DNA of 64,000 nucleotides from Chitinophaga sp. Cy-1792 (GTDB taxonomy: Bacteria; Bacteroidota; Bacteroidia; Chitinophagales; Chitinophagaceae). Every line of letters begins with the position of its first letter. The first letter of the stretch is position 1. Location: NCBI RefSeq assembly GCF_011752935.1, contig NZ_VWWO01000001.1, forward strand, positions 930,001-994,000. Direction: 5' to 3'. Position numbers and translations under genes: made by a program. The notes beneath the pieces were generated by a model. It did no database searches, was not told the origin of the DNA, and was given only the letters and a program-made list of their open reading frames with translations. This document shows positions 42,575 to 49,988 of the stretch, one piece after another.

Positions 42575-42988
42575 ATGGAACATAATACACAATCATCAGA
42601 GGTGCTCGAACCAGTTCACGCTGATTCGTCAACTAAGGCCATCTGGAGAACATTCTGGATCCTGTTGGGTATTACCGTGCTTGAAGTAGGTCTCGCATAC
42701 TTACACTTCGAATTTCATTTCCTGCCAAGAATGGTACTGAATGGTGTCTTCATCATCCTGACATTATTCAAAGCCTTCTATATCGTTGCTGAATTCATGC
42801 ACCTTGGTCATGAAATCAAAAACCTGATAATGACCGTATTAATGCCTTTACTGCTGTTCATATGGTTCATCATCGCCTTCCTGTACGAAGGTAATTCCTG
42901 GAAAAACATGAGATCTGATCTCGCTCCAGGTACCAAGGTAGAAGCACCAAAAGCTGCTCCGGCAGAAGAAGGTCACGGTCATTATTAA
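42575..42988 (+). CDS. coxD: Cytochrome c oxidase subunit IV-family protein
   Basis: The 137-residue protein has three predicted helices: IWRTFWILLGITVLEVGLAYLHF, MVLNGVFIILTLFKAFYIVAEFMHLGHE and MTVLMPLLLFIWFIIAFLYEG. This is the prokaryotic subunit IV pattern, including the FYIVAEFMHLGHE motif. The C-terminal Ala/Glu tail ends EEGHGHY. A small assembly subunit of the oxidase. Confidence 0.9.
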   Translation: MEHNTQSSEVLEPVHADSSTKAIWRTFWILLGITVLEVGLAYLHFEFHFLPRMVLNGVFIILTLFKAFYIVAEFMHLGHEIKNLIMTVLMPLLLFIWFIIAFLYEGNSWKNMRSDLAPGTKVEAPKAAPAEEGHGHY

Positions 42989-43042
42989 TATTTTTTAGCA
43001 TAAAACTTTAGAATCATCTCACGCAGGGCTATTTTAGGATTG

Positions 43043-43738
43043 ATGCTGGCGATTTTGCTGCCGCTGACGGGTTATCTGATTGTAGATCACTACGGTAAAA
43101 ACGTAGTGCCAATACCCAGGTACTATATCCCTGAAAGAGTTGATACTATTGTAAAAGACGGGAAAGTCTCTTATGATACGGTCTTCCATACCATAAGAGA
43201 CTTTCACATGACCAACCAGCTTGGTCAGCAAGTAAGCCTCAAAGATCTCGAAGGAAAAGTCCTTGTGGTCGACTTCTTCTTCACTTCCTGCCCAAGCATC
43301 TGCCCTACCCTGACAAAAAACCTCCGCCTGCTGCAGAGTGCATATGTAAAAAACGATACGTTATTACAAATTCTCTCTTTCTCAGTGGATCCTGTCAGAG
43401 ACTCCGTAGACAAACTGCGTAAATACGCATACGACTACAAAGTCAATCCTGATAACTGGTGGTTGCTCACTGGCGATAAAAAAGAAATCTATGATCTTGC
43501 CAGACACGATTTCTTCGTATCAGTGACAGAAGGCGACGGCGGACCGGACGATTTCGTTCATACCGAAAAAATCGTCCTGATTGATAAAAACAGGAATATC
43601 CGCGGTTACTATAACGGTCTCGATTCTACTGATATCAAAAGGCTGGCAAGTGATGTTGCTACCCTTTATCTGGAAAAGGAAAGACACAGACCAGGTTTCC
43701 TGAAGTTCCTGAAAGGGCTGTTCTCCACTACGAACTAA
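43043..43738 (+). CDS. SCO1/SenC family protein, oxidase-linked
   Basis: The 231-residue membrane-anchored thioredoxin-like protein has CxxxC in TSCPSICPTLTKN and the His partner in DDFVHTEKIV. It probably loads copper into the CuA site of CoxB. The N-terminus is odd. ATG at 43043 gives MLAILLPLTGYLIV without basic residues, while codons upstream in frame read SRRAILGL and look like the true beginning of a membrane anchor. No ATG, GTG or TTG precedes SRR; ATC at 43013 and 43016 are the only near-start codons. Confidence 0.88.
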   Translation: MLAILLPLTGYLIVDHYGKNVVPIPRYYIPERVDTIVKDGKVSYDTVFHTIRDFHMTNQLGQQVSLKDLEGKVLVVDFFFTSCPSICPTLTKNLRLLQSAYVKNDTLLQILSFSVDPVRDSVDKLRKYAYDYKVNPDNWWLLTGDKKEIYDLARHDFFVSVTEGDGGPDDFVHTEKIVLIDKNRNIRGYYNGLDSTDIKRLASDVATLYLEKERHRPGFLKFLKGLFSTTN

Positions 43739-43759
43739 TATTATTTCGTTATATGAAAG

Positions 43760-43794
43760 GTGAATAGAGAAAGGTTTCATCTTTCTTTATTCAC
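43760..43794 (+). terminator. Terminator between sco and the DUF420 gene
   Basis: A 14-bp stem (43760-43773 with 43781-43794, one G-U pair) with a seven-base loop, followed by TTTTTACTTTTC. It could end the respiratory transcript or attenuate DUF420 expression. Confidence 0.8.
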
Positions 43795-43814
43795 TTTTTA
43801 CTTTTCTGTATATC

Positions 43815-44405
43815 ATGGGTATTAAAGATAAAAATCTAAGCACACCAATTGTCATCGTTTCGATTGCAATCCCTGTAGTAGTAGCATTACTGTTTTTCCT
43901 GCCTAAGCCGGATTTTCAACCGGGTTTCGATCCGCATGTACTACCCCTCTTCCATGCTATTCTTAACTCTGCCACTGCTATTCTGCTGGTAGCCAGCCTG
44001 TACTTTATCAAAAACAAACAAGTCCAGGCACATAAGGTGACCAACCTGATTGCTATCGGACTCTCTGCCATATTCCTGGTTTCATACGTTACTTACCATG
44101 CATTGGTGCCTGAAACTATTTATGGCGACCTGAATGGCGACAATAAATTGAGTGAAGCAGAGATTGCCGCAGCTGGTGGTATTCGTTACCTCTACTATTT
44201 CATCCTGACTTCCCACATCATATTATCTACGATTATTGTACCATTGGTGTTGTTTACAGCCTGGCGCGGTTTTCAGATGGATATACCGCGTCATCGCAAG
44301 ATTGCACGTATCACCTGGCCCATCTGGTTTTATGTGGCTATAACCGGCGTAATCGTGTATATCATGCTGTCGCCTTATCACATAGTTAATCATCTCGCTA
44401 AATAA
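43815..44405 (+). CDS. DUF420 membrane protein with an EF-hand-like loop
   Basis: The 196-residue inner-membrane protein of the DUF420/CtaM-like group is found with oxidase genes and linked to oxidase assembly. About five helices are seen, with the conserved FHAILNSATAILLVAS and TYHAL segments, RYLYYFILTSHIILS and ARITWPIWFYVAITGVIVY. Between helices, DLNGDNKLSEAE (about residues 110-121) fits a calcium-binding EF-hand loop: D, N, D at positions 1, 3, 5 and E at 12. That insertion is not something I expect in the family. Confidence 0.88.
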   Translation: MGIKDKNLSTPIVIVSIAIPVVVALLFFLPKPDFQPGFDPHVLPLFHAILNSATAILLVASLYFIKNKQVQAHKVTNLIAIGLSAIFLVSYVTYHALVPETIYGDLNGDNKLSEAEIAAAGGIRYLYYFILTSHIILSTIIVPLVLFTAWRGFQMDIPRHRKIARITWPIWFYVAITGVIVYIMLSPYHIVNHLAK

Positions 44406-44409
44406 TTAT

Positions 44410-44437
44410 AAAAGGCAGGCCAGACGGTCTGCTTTTT
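44410..44437 (+). terminator. Terminator of the oxidase block
   Basis: A 9-bp stem including a G-U pair (44410-44418 with 44429-44437), ending in a run of T, just after the DUF420 stop. Confidence 0.7.
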
Positions 44438-44533
44438 TGTTTACCAGAATAACAGACACTCCTCCGGCCATGGAATAATTGGTCGGAAATTGCCCGGTAT
44501 AATGTAATTTTACAGGACTTAAAAGAATAAGGA

Positions 44534-44752
44534 ATGAAAAAGCTGTGTTTTATTTTGCCGATTGGAATGCTACTGCTTACGCTGAGCAATCAAGTGATGG
44601 CGCAGTGTTCCCTGTGTACAAAAACAGCTCAGCAACTGGGAGAAGGTCCTGCAAAAGGACTGAATAACGGGATCTTGATGCTGGCACTTACGCCACTTGT
44701 AATCATAGGTTTTCTGGCTTATCGCTGGTATCTCAGCAATAAGGAAGCATAA
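44534..44752 (+). CDS. Small membrane protein with periplasmic CxxC
   Basis: The 72-residue protein has a signal peptide ending VMAQ. The mature N-terminus is CSLCTKTAQQLGEG, placing a CxxC motif in the periplasm, and a single helix follows (GILMLALTPLVIIGFLAYRWYL). It follows the respiratory block and is bounded by the terminators at 44410-44437 and 44761-44786. Function unknown; metal or thiol handling for the oxidase is plausible (inference). Confidence 0.75.
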   Translation: MKKLCFILPIGMLLLTLSNQVMAQCSLCTKTAQQLGEGPAKGLNNGILMLALTPLVIIGFLAYRWYLSNKEA

Positions 44753-44760
44753 ATTACCAT

Positions 44761-44786
44761 ACGGCAGGAAATCACTTTCCTGCCGT
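44761..44786. terminator. Terminator after the CxxC protein gene
   Basis: A perfect 11-bp stem (44761-44771 with 44776-44786) with loop TCAC, between convergent genes. Confidence 0.85.
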
Positions 44787-44816
44787 TAATGTTTTAGATT
44801 GGTTTTGAGCCGAAAA

Positions 44817-45431
44817 TCAGGCTTCTTCTAACCGTAAATCGAAATCGGAACATTCTACCCGAAGATCATTAGGCTTCATGGCTGCTTTATGCAATCCACA
44901 ATAGTGACCCTTTTTCTGGGTATAGAACTGACAGTTAAAGCACATCTGCTGTGTACTGGTCACTTCTTCCTGATTTAGCTGATAAATCAATTGCATTAAT
45001 TGCTCCAGCAATGCTCCCTGCTCTTTCACAGGTACCGAATCTACACTGTCCTGTAATGGCTGTGCAAAACGTTCTACTTTCTTTGCCAGTGCTTTTCCTT
45101 CTTTCACCAGTTGCAGACTGTGACTGCGAGTGTCAGTCAGACTGGCTTTTCTAACGATGTACTTCTTCTGCTCCAGTGATTTTACAGCATCACTGATCGT
45201 AGCTTTAGTCATGTTAAAATAAGAAGCCAGTGAGGTCACTGTACGCTTCTCTTCCGGATAATGTAGCAAATAAGTGAGAACTTGAATTTGTATGGGACTT
45301 AATCCATACTGAGTGGCCTCTTGCCAGAGAAGTACTCTAAATGCTTCTGATAAACGCTCCAAAGCGGCTACAACCTTGCTCGCTGTGTTGTCGGCCTGTT
45401 GCTCGGGGCTGAATGTGGATACTTTCCCCAT
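44817..45431 (-). CDS. MarR-type transcriptional regulator with C-terminal Cys cluster
   Basis: The 204-residue protein has a winged helix (SPIQIQVLTYLL..TVTSLASYFNMTKATISDAVKSLEQKKYIVRK) with the wing Asp/Arg in DTRSHSLQL. A helical linker follows, then a C-terminal extension with four Cys: CFNCQFYTQKKGHYCGLH and ECSDF. The CxxC-x8-C-x(n)-C spacing could hold zinc or a 4Fe-4S cluster. This suggests redox, oxygen or metal sensing, fitting the location between a respiratory block and a globin-like gene (inference). Start at ATG 45431 (MGKVSTFS). Confidence 0.85.
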   Translation of the reverse strand: MGKVSTFSPEQQADNTASKVVAALERLSEAFRVLLWQEATQYGLSPIQIQVLTYLLHYPEEKRTVTSLASYFNMTKATISDAVKSLEQKKYIVRKASLTDTRSHSLQLVKEGKALAKKVERFAQPLQDSVDSVPVKEQGALLEQLMQLIYQLNQEEVTSTQQMCFNCQFYTQKKGHYCGLHKAAMKPNDLRVECSDFDLRLEEA

Positions 45432-45523
45432 GATAAATCGTGCTGTCCTTAATAGTTTGGGGGCAAGGTACAATATTAATATATGGGTGTAAATAGCATA
45501 TTAGTGACATACCGTTAATCTTA

Positions 45524-46093
45524 CTATCTTGATAAGTATGTGCCGCTGCTTTTAGATGCCCTGAATGGATATGCCCATAAAGCTACACTCAACGTAACAG
45601 CCTTATACCACGCCAGTTGCATGCCTGCAAGGATGGCTTCCTTATAGCCTGCTCTATATAATACCTCATTACCGGCGTTAATTACCGGGTAAGAAAAGGC
45701 TACCAGATATCTTAACAAGGCCGGATCCAATGACATGTTAAGACTATCTCCTTCTTTTATTTTTCTCTCGATCAGGTCTGCATGAGGAATTTCCTGTATG
45801 GTTAATAGCTGATTCAACCATTCCCCCATACGTGATGCAAGAAAAGCGTCTTCATCTTTTATATCGCTAAAGTATTGGGCAAGATAATTATCCGCCTGAA
45901 TAAATGCGTACCATTTCCTTAAAATACCAGTGGCGGATTGTTTTAGCATGGGCGCAGCTTCCCTGAGCAGTTCTTCATCTTTACGGGTATATAGTAACAG
46001 TCGCTTTAATAATATTAGCTCTCTTAAAGTTATGGCAGGAACACTCCCATCAGTATCATCTATCAGATCTTCGTTTTTTTGCATGGTCAACAT
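45524..46093 (-). CDS. Protoglobin-like protein
   Basis: About 189 residues. The C-terminal half, LLRYLVAFSYPVINAGNEVLYRAG and AWYKAVTLSVALWAYPF, resembles the protoglobin end that packs against haem. The N-terminal half has the ILRKWYAFIQADNYLAQYF globin segment. Protoglobins bind O2/CO/NO or act as sensor domains. The region that should hold the proximal His appears about eight residues shorter, and only IPHADL offers a His, so haem binding is doubtful. Start taken at ATG 46093; 46084 is an alternative. Same strand as the MarR-type gene, 92 nt upstream of it. Confidence 0.65.
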   Translation of the reverse strand: MLTMQKNEDLIDDTDGSVPAITLRELILLKRLLLYTRKDEELLREAAPMLKQSATGILRKWYAFIQADNYLAQYFSDIKDEDAFLASRMGEWLNQLLTIQEIPHADLIERKIKEGDSLNMSLDPALLRYLVAFSYPVINAGNEVLYRAGYKEAILAGMQLAWYKAVTLSVALWAYPFRASKSSGTYLSR

Positions 46094-46227
46094 TGAATTA
46101 TTTGAAATTCTCAATCACAATGAATTTCAATTTATGATAAGGTTTCCTAACGGTGAAAATATTTGCAACTGATTAACATAATGTTCGCTATTTATCCAAA
46201 TTGTTCATATATATGATGAAAAATCAT

Positions 46228-46258
46228 TTGAGATTATCATATGAAGGATATAGCTTTG
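46228..46258 (+). promoter_or_regulatory. Promoter of the ClC-type channel gene
   Basis: TTG at 46228-46230, 20-nt spacer, exact -7 box TAGCTTTG at 46251-46258, 17 nt before the ATG. One of the best-matching promoters in the window. Confidence 0.75.
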
Positions 46259-46275
46259 GATAATATCAACTTTTC

Positions 46276-47541
46276 ATGAGGAATAGGCTCTACTATTTAA
46301 ACAATGAACGATTTTCCCTGCTGCCTAAGTCCGGGCAAATCGCCAGCTCATCCAATGATGTAGCTGAAAGTATTTCCTTGCTCAGGCTGTTAATATTAAC
46401 AATCCCAGCCACCCTTACCGGCATCGGACTCGCCTGGCTGATAAGTTACCTGTTACCTTTATTGACCAACCTGGTATTATTGGGGAAGATAGGCTATACT
46501 TATCCAGATCCTGAAGATAGTGGCCTCGGCTTCTTCCTGGTACTTGTTCCGGTAGCAGGCGCTGTAATATGGCTATTATTCCGCCACAAACAAAAATTAT
46601 TAAACGCCACCGGTCTGACAACAGCGGTTGCAACGGGTGCTCCACTCGGAACAGAATCTCCTGTATGGCTGGCTGGCATGGCCGTAAATAATAAAATCGC
46701 AGACATCGCCGGTATGAATACAACGGCGCGTAATGCCCTCCGTATGGCCGCCATTGCTGCCGGATTTGCCTGGTGCTTCGGTACCCCGGTTGCTGCATTC
46801 ATGTTTGCCGCTGAATTGCTGATGGCAGAAATAACATTAGCTGCTATCCTGCCGGTAGTTACTGCTACTTTATTAACGGCAGTTGCACAATACTTTTTAC
46901 ATCCTGTTAATTATAACGTTAGGATAGCTAACGTTAATGATTACACGCTGTATGGGTTATATCTGATTGTCGGTGTAGTGAGTGCATTACTGGGTGCGCT
47001 GGTAGTAAAATGTAACAGATGGTTGTCTTCAAAAGGCGTATTAATGGCTGCTAAGTCAAAATGGTGGCTGCTCTTCGCTGCGGTTATCACCGGTGTTTGC
47101 TGTTATTATTATCCGGAGATGTTTGGAAGCGGAGAACAACAGCTGATCCCGTTACTAAACGGTGCGGTCACGTTGAAGTTAATATTCCTTTTCTGTTTTG
47201 TGAAGTTGTTTATGTGGGTGGTATACAGTGCGCTGCTGGATACAGGGGCCGGTGTAATTTCTTTGTTTCTCATAGGCGCGGCCTGGGGCCTGCTGACAGG
47301 ATTTATTTTCCAGGTTTCCTTTCCGGGAATTCATGTAGACCCTGCGGTTGCCGCCATCGCCGGTATGCTGGCATTCTTTACTGGTACTACGAGGGCCGTA
47401 TTCACCGCTTTAATAATGGGATTGGAAATAAGCCATGCACCGGCATTATTACCAATGACAGCGATAGCATGCACCAGCGCATATCTGATAAGCAGACTAC
47501 TACCAGTTACTAAAAAGAAAGCCATAGAAAGCATAGCATAA
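46276..47541 (+). CDS. ClC-family chloride channel/transporter-like protein
   Basis: The 421-residue polytopic membrane protein matches the ClC fold. The motif GAPLGTESPVW stands in for the canonical GREGP, keeping the gating Glu and Pro. Then come the helices FAWCFGTPVAAFMFAAELL (the GAPIAGVLFALE segment) and DTGAGVISLFLIGAAWG (near-canonical GGLFAPSLFIGAA). No CBS domains. The GSGIP selectivity motif is not evident near the N-terminus, so it may be a divergent anion channel or antiporter. Substrate not inferable. Confidence 0.8.
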   Translation: MRNRLYYLNNERFSLLPKSGQIASSSNDVAESISLLRLLILTIPATLTGIGLAWLISYLLPLLTNLVLLGKIGYTYPDPEDSGLGFFLVLVPVAGAVIWLLFRHKQKLLNATGLTTAVATGAPLGTESPVWLAGMAVNNKIADIAGMNTTARNALRMAAIAAGFAWCFGTPVAAFMFAAELLMAEITLAAILPVVTATLLTAVAQYFLHPVNYNVRIANVNDYTLYGLYLIVGVVSALLGALVVKCNRWLSSKGVLMAAKSKWWLLFAAVITGVCCYYYPEMFGSGEQQLIPLLNGAVTLKLIFLFCFVKLFMWVVYSALLDTGAGVISLFLIGAAWGLLTGFIFQVSFPGIHVDPAVAAIAGMLAFFTGTTRAVFTALIMGLEISHAPALLPMTAIACTSAYLISRLLPVTKKKAIESIA

Positions 47542-47554
47542 CGCTTTCTATGGC
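47521..47554 (+). terminator. Hairpin overlapping the ClC gene stop
   Basis: A perfect 12-bp stem (47521-47532 with 47543-47554) whose loop holds the stop codon (47539-47541). No T-run, so its strength as a terminator is doubtful. Confidence 0.5.
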
Positions 47555-47567
47555 TGCGGATAATTTG

Positions 47568-47894
47568 TTATTCTCCCCCTGATACGAACTTCAGTCCTGC
47601 AATGGAACCAATCAGCGTCAACAGGAAGAATATACGCCAGAATACAGCAGGTTCTTTAAAGAAGATCATGCCCGCAATGGCAGTGCCAGCGGCGCCGATG
47701 CCGGTCCACACTGCATAGGATGTTCCTATCGGCAATCCGCCGTTAATTGCTTTATTCAGAAAGAAGAAACTCAGCGTAATACAGATAAAGAAACTTATTG
47801 AAGGCCAGAGCTTACTAAAGTTCTCAGAATACTTTAAGGATACAGTAAAGCCCACTTCAAACAGGCCTCCTATAATCAGGAATAACCAAGCCAT
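47568..47894 (-). CDS. Small multidrug resistance (SMR) transporter, SugE/Gdx-like
   Basis: The 108-residue, four-helix protein has the essential Glu in GLFEVGFTVSLKYSE (residue 13), the GTSYAVWTGIGAAGTAIAGMIFF signature and a C-terminal IGSIAGLKFVSG. The LKYS and AVWTGIGA segments are closer to the SugE/Gdx branch, exporters of guanidinium, than to EmrE/QacE (from memory of the family). Dual-topology homodimer in the inner membrane. It has an unusually long 5' leader (about 145 nt). Confidence 0.88.
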   Translation of the reverse strand: MAWLFLIIGGLFEVGFTVSLKYSENFSKLWPSISFFICITLSFFFLNKAINGGLPIGTSYAVWTGIGAAGTAIAGMIFFKEPAVFWRIFFLLTLIGSIAGLKFVSGGE

Positions 47895-48052
47895 AATAAT
47901 GGTTTTGAATAATTAACAAAAAATATATGCAGGAAAAATGTATGGGAAGAATGAGCATGAAATGCCCGTCAGTCCTGGAATCAGAGACCGTAGTTGAAAA
48001 CTGCGTACGCGATATTTATGCCTAATATAATTGTTCGCATGGCGCGAAGGTA
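47895..48052 (-). promoter_or_regulatory. Long structured 5' leader of the SMR gene, with -7-like box
   Basis: A -7-like TACCTTCG (48045-48052, minus) predicts a leader of about 145 nt. In the minus-strand RNA there are two plausible hairpins: GGUC-U-CUG-AUUC-CAG-GACU, and GGGCAU-UUC-AUGCUC just downstream. GCGUACGC lies upstream. A riboswitch would suit a SugE/Gdx-type gene, but I do not recognise any of the known guanidine riboswitch consensus sequences. The rest of the 299-bp spacer (to 48193) holds a small CCTGAA/TTCAGG hairpin near 48068. Confidence 0.4.
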
Positions 48053-48193
48053 CGATTTTTTTCAGAACCTGAATTTTTTCAGGCTGCCGATAACGATGAT
48101 GTGGCTTGTGCTAACGTGGACGAATAAACGAATATGAACTACTATTACCAGCACCTGGGGAGCTGGTAACAGCATTTATGGTAGTGTATTTAA

Positions 48194-49000
48194 TTACAGA
48201 TATGCGCTAAGGCCCTGTGTGGCGTATTTTTTACCGGAGCTGATCGCCAGTTTGGTTAACCGCTGGTTTTCCTGATCTTTCTCGCGGGATGCTTCTTTAT
48301 GGTATAGATGAAATGCCACCCCACGAAGCTTTATGAATTTCTTTTTAATGCCGGCATTCAACAGGCGGATGGCGATATCGGTATCCTCCTGTCCCCATCC
48401 AACAAAAATTTCATCGTATCCGTTTACGAGCACCAGGTCTTTTTTCCAGAAGGCCATATTACAGCCTTTTACATAATATTTATGTTTACCCCACTGCTTG
48501 TATGTTTTTGACAGCAGGTTGGAAATAAAGGGGATGCGCATGGCATTGAATTTATAGGCCAGCGGAACCACGCGCATATCCACGGCTTCTTTGTCAAATG
48601 CATTTCTGGTGAGGTCGGGAGTGAGACCAACACGGCTGCCGGTCACAAAATAGCCTTGTTCTGCCAGGGCCACATGGTCGGCAATAAAATGTTTCTCCAG
48701 AACCAGGTCTCCATCAATCTGAATAATATAGTCTCCGGAGGCTTTAGCAATTCCTTTATTACGGATTTGTGCCAGCTTGAAACCTTCATCAGGCTGCCAG
48801 ACATGAATTAAAGGAACCGGAAAATTTTGCTGAAATGTTTTGATGAGTTCGGTAGTATCTTCCCGGGAACCATCATCACAAATGATCACTTCGTTGGGTA
48901 ACAACGTTTGTTCATAAATACTTTTGAGGCAAAGATTTAGTGCAGCAGGCCAGTTATAGGTAGAAATCAGCAAAGTTGTCGAACAATTGCCAGTTAGCAT
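48194..49000 (-). CDS. Glycosyltransferase family 2
   Basis: The 268-residue GT-A protein has the nucleotide-sugar motifs TLLISTYNWPAALNLCLKSI, ICDDGSREDT and the metal-binding DGD in IIQIDGDLVLEKHF. The acceptor-side motif GWGQEDTDIAIRLLNAG is typical of GT2 proteins with a galactosyltransferase-like C-terminal. It likely adds a sugar to a surface glycan or O-glycan; acceptor unknown. Soluble, no membrane helix. Not clustered with other glycan genes. Confidence 0.9.
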   Translation of the reverse strand: MLTGNCSTTLLISTYNWPAALNLCLKSIYEQTLLPNEVIICDDGSREDTTELIKTFQQNFPVPLIHVWQPDEGFKLAQIRNKGIAKASGDYIIQIDGDLVLEKHFIADHVALAEQGYFVTGSRVGLTPDLTRNAFDKEAVDMRVVPLAYKFNAMRIPFISNLLSKTYKQWGKHKYYVKGCNMAFWKKDLVLVNGYDEIFVGWGQEDTDIAIRLLNAGIKKKFIKLRGVAFHLYHKEASREKDQENQRLTKLAISSGKKYATQGLSAYL

Positions 49001-49158
49001 AAATATGATAATTTATAAACCATAAAAGTACTTAATGTTTACATGTTCCCTTCAAACAGGCCCATATTATGACATGATTATGTAGGTTAAGTTGTTGTAT
49101 TTTGTGCTGTCCAGGTTTTCATATGATTTTATAACTTTAGCAAATAACGGAAAATTCA

Positions 49159-49794
49159 ATGACTAACTTTATACCCTTATTTCCGCTTGGCGTAGTGACT
49201 TATCCGGGAGAACAGCTGAATCTGCATGTTTTTGAACCCCGGTTTAAGCAATTGGTGGCGGAATGTGTAGCTGAGGGTAAGTATTTTGGTATTCCTGCTG
49301 TGGTAGATAAAAAGGTGATGGAATATGGCACCCTGGTGAAAGTAGAGAAGGTGGAAAAACTCTATGATAACGGCGAAATGGATGTTATCACCCGTGGCGA
49401 CAGGATTTTCAGGGTACTGGAAAAGATAGAGACAATTCCTCAGAAGCTATATACCGGCGCTATTGTGAGTTATCCGGAAAACAACCTCACGGTGAGTCCG
49501 CGCTTATTGGGCGAGGTTCTGCATGGTATCCGGGAACTGCACGCCATCCTCCAGGTACACAAATCCTTTAAGAAAGCTGATCAGGAGCTCCTCTCCTATG
49601 ATGTTGCCCATCATGCCGGTCTTTCCCTGTCGGAAGAATACGAAATGCTGCACCTGTTTTATGAAATCCAGCGGCTGGAATTTCTAAAAAGACATCTTCA
49701 TAAAGTAATTCCGATGATGGCAGAAATGGAAAAGCTGAAGGAGCGGGTCAAATTAAACGGACATTTTAGAAATTTATCCGCAGATAATGAGTGA
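49159..49794 (+). CDS. Lon N-terminal (substrate-binding) domain protein
   Basis: The 211-residue cytosolic protein consists of a Lon substrate-binding (LON/PUA-like) domain. It opens FIPLFPLGVVTYPGEQLNLHVFEPRFKQLV, has MDVITRGDRIFRVLE mid-domain, and closes with a helical part (LSEEYEMLHLFYEIQRLEFLKRHLHKVI). It has no ATPase or protease, so it is not Lon itself but a stand-alone domain protein common in Bacteroidota; function unestablished. A near-consensus -7 box TAACTTTA lies at 49132-49139. Confidence 0.9.
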   Translation: MTNFIPLFPLGVVTYPGEQLNLHVFEPRFKQLVAECVAEGKYFGIPAVVDKKVMEYGTLVKVEKVEKLYDNGEMDVITRGDRIFRVLEKIETIPQKLYTGAIVSYPENNLTVSPRLLGEVLHGIRELHAILQVHKSFKKADQELLSYDVAHHAGLSLSEEYEMLHLFYEIQRLEFLKRHLHKVIPMMAEMEKLKERVKLNGHFRNLSADNE

Positions 49795-49988
49795 GGAATT
49801 CTATGAAGATGATTGTCAGGTAAGGATTTCGAGAGATAAAAACGCCAACTTTAACGCGGTTTTAACAGGCCGTATTAGGTTTTTTTTTGCTTCCCGTCTT
49901 AAAATTTAGATATTTGCAGACCCTTCAATTTTATAGATGAACAGGTATATTTTATAGATAAATGGGTAAAAAATAATTCTGTTACTAA

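Noticed and set aside
47940..48010. tRNA-like stretch before the SMR gene
   Set aside because: No acceptor stem or T-loop GTTCGA consensus can be folded.
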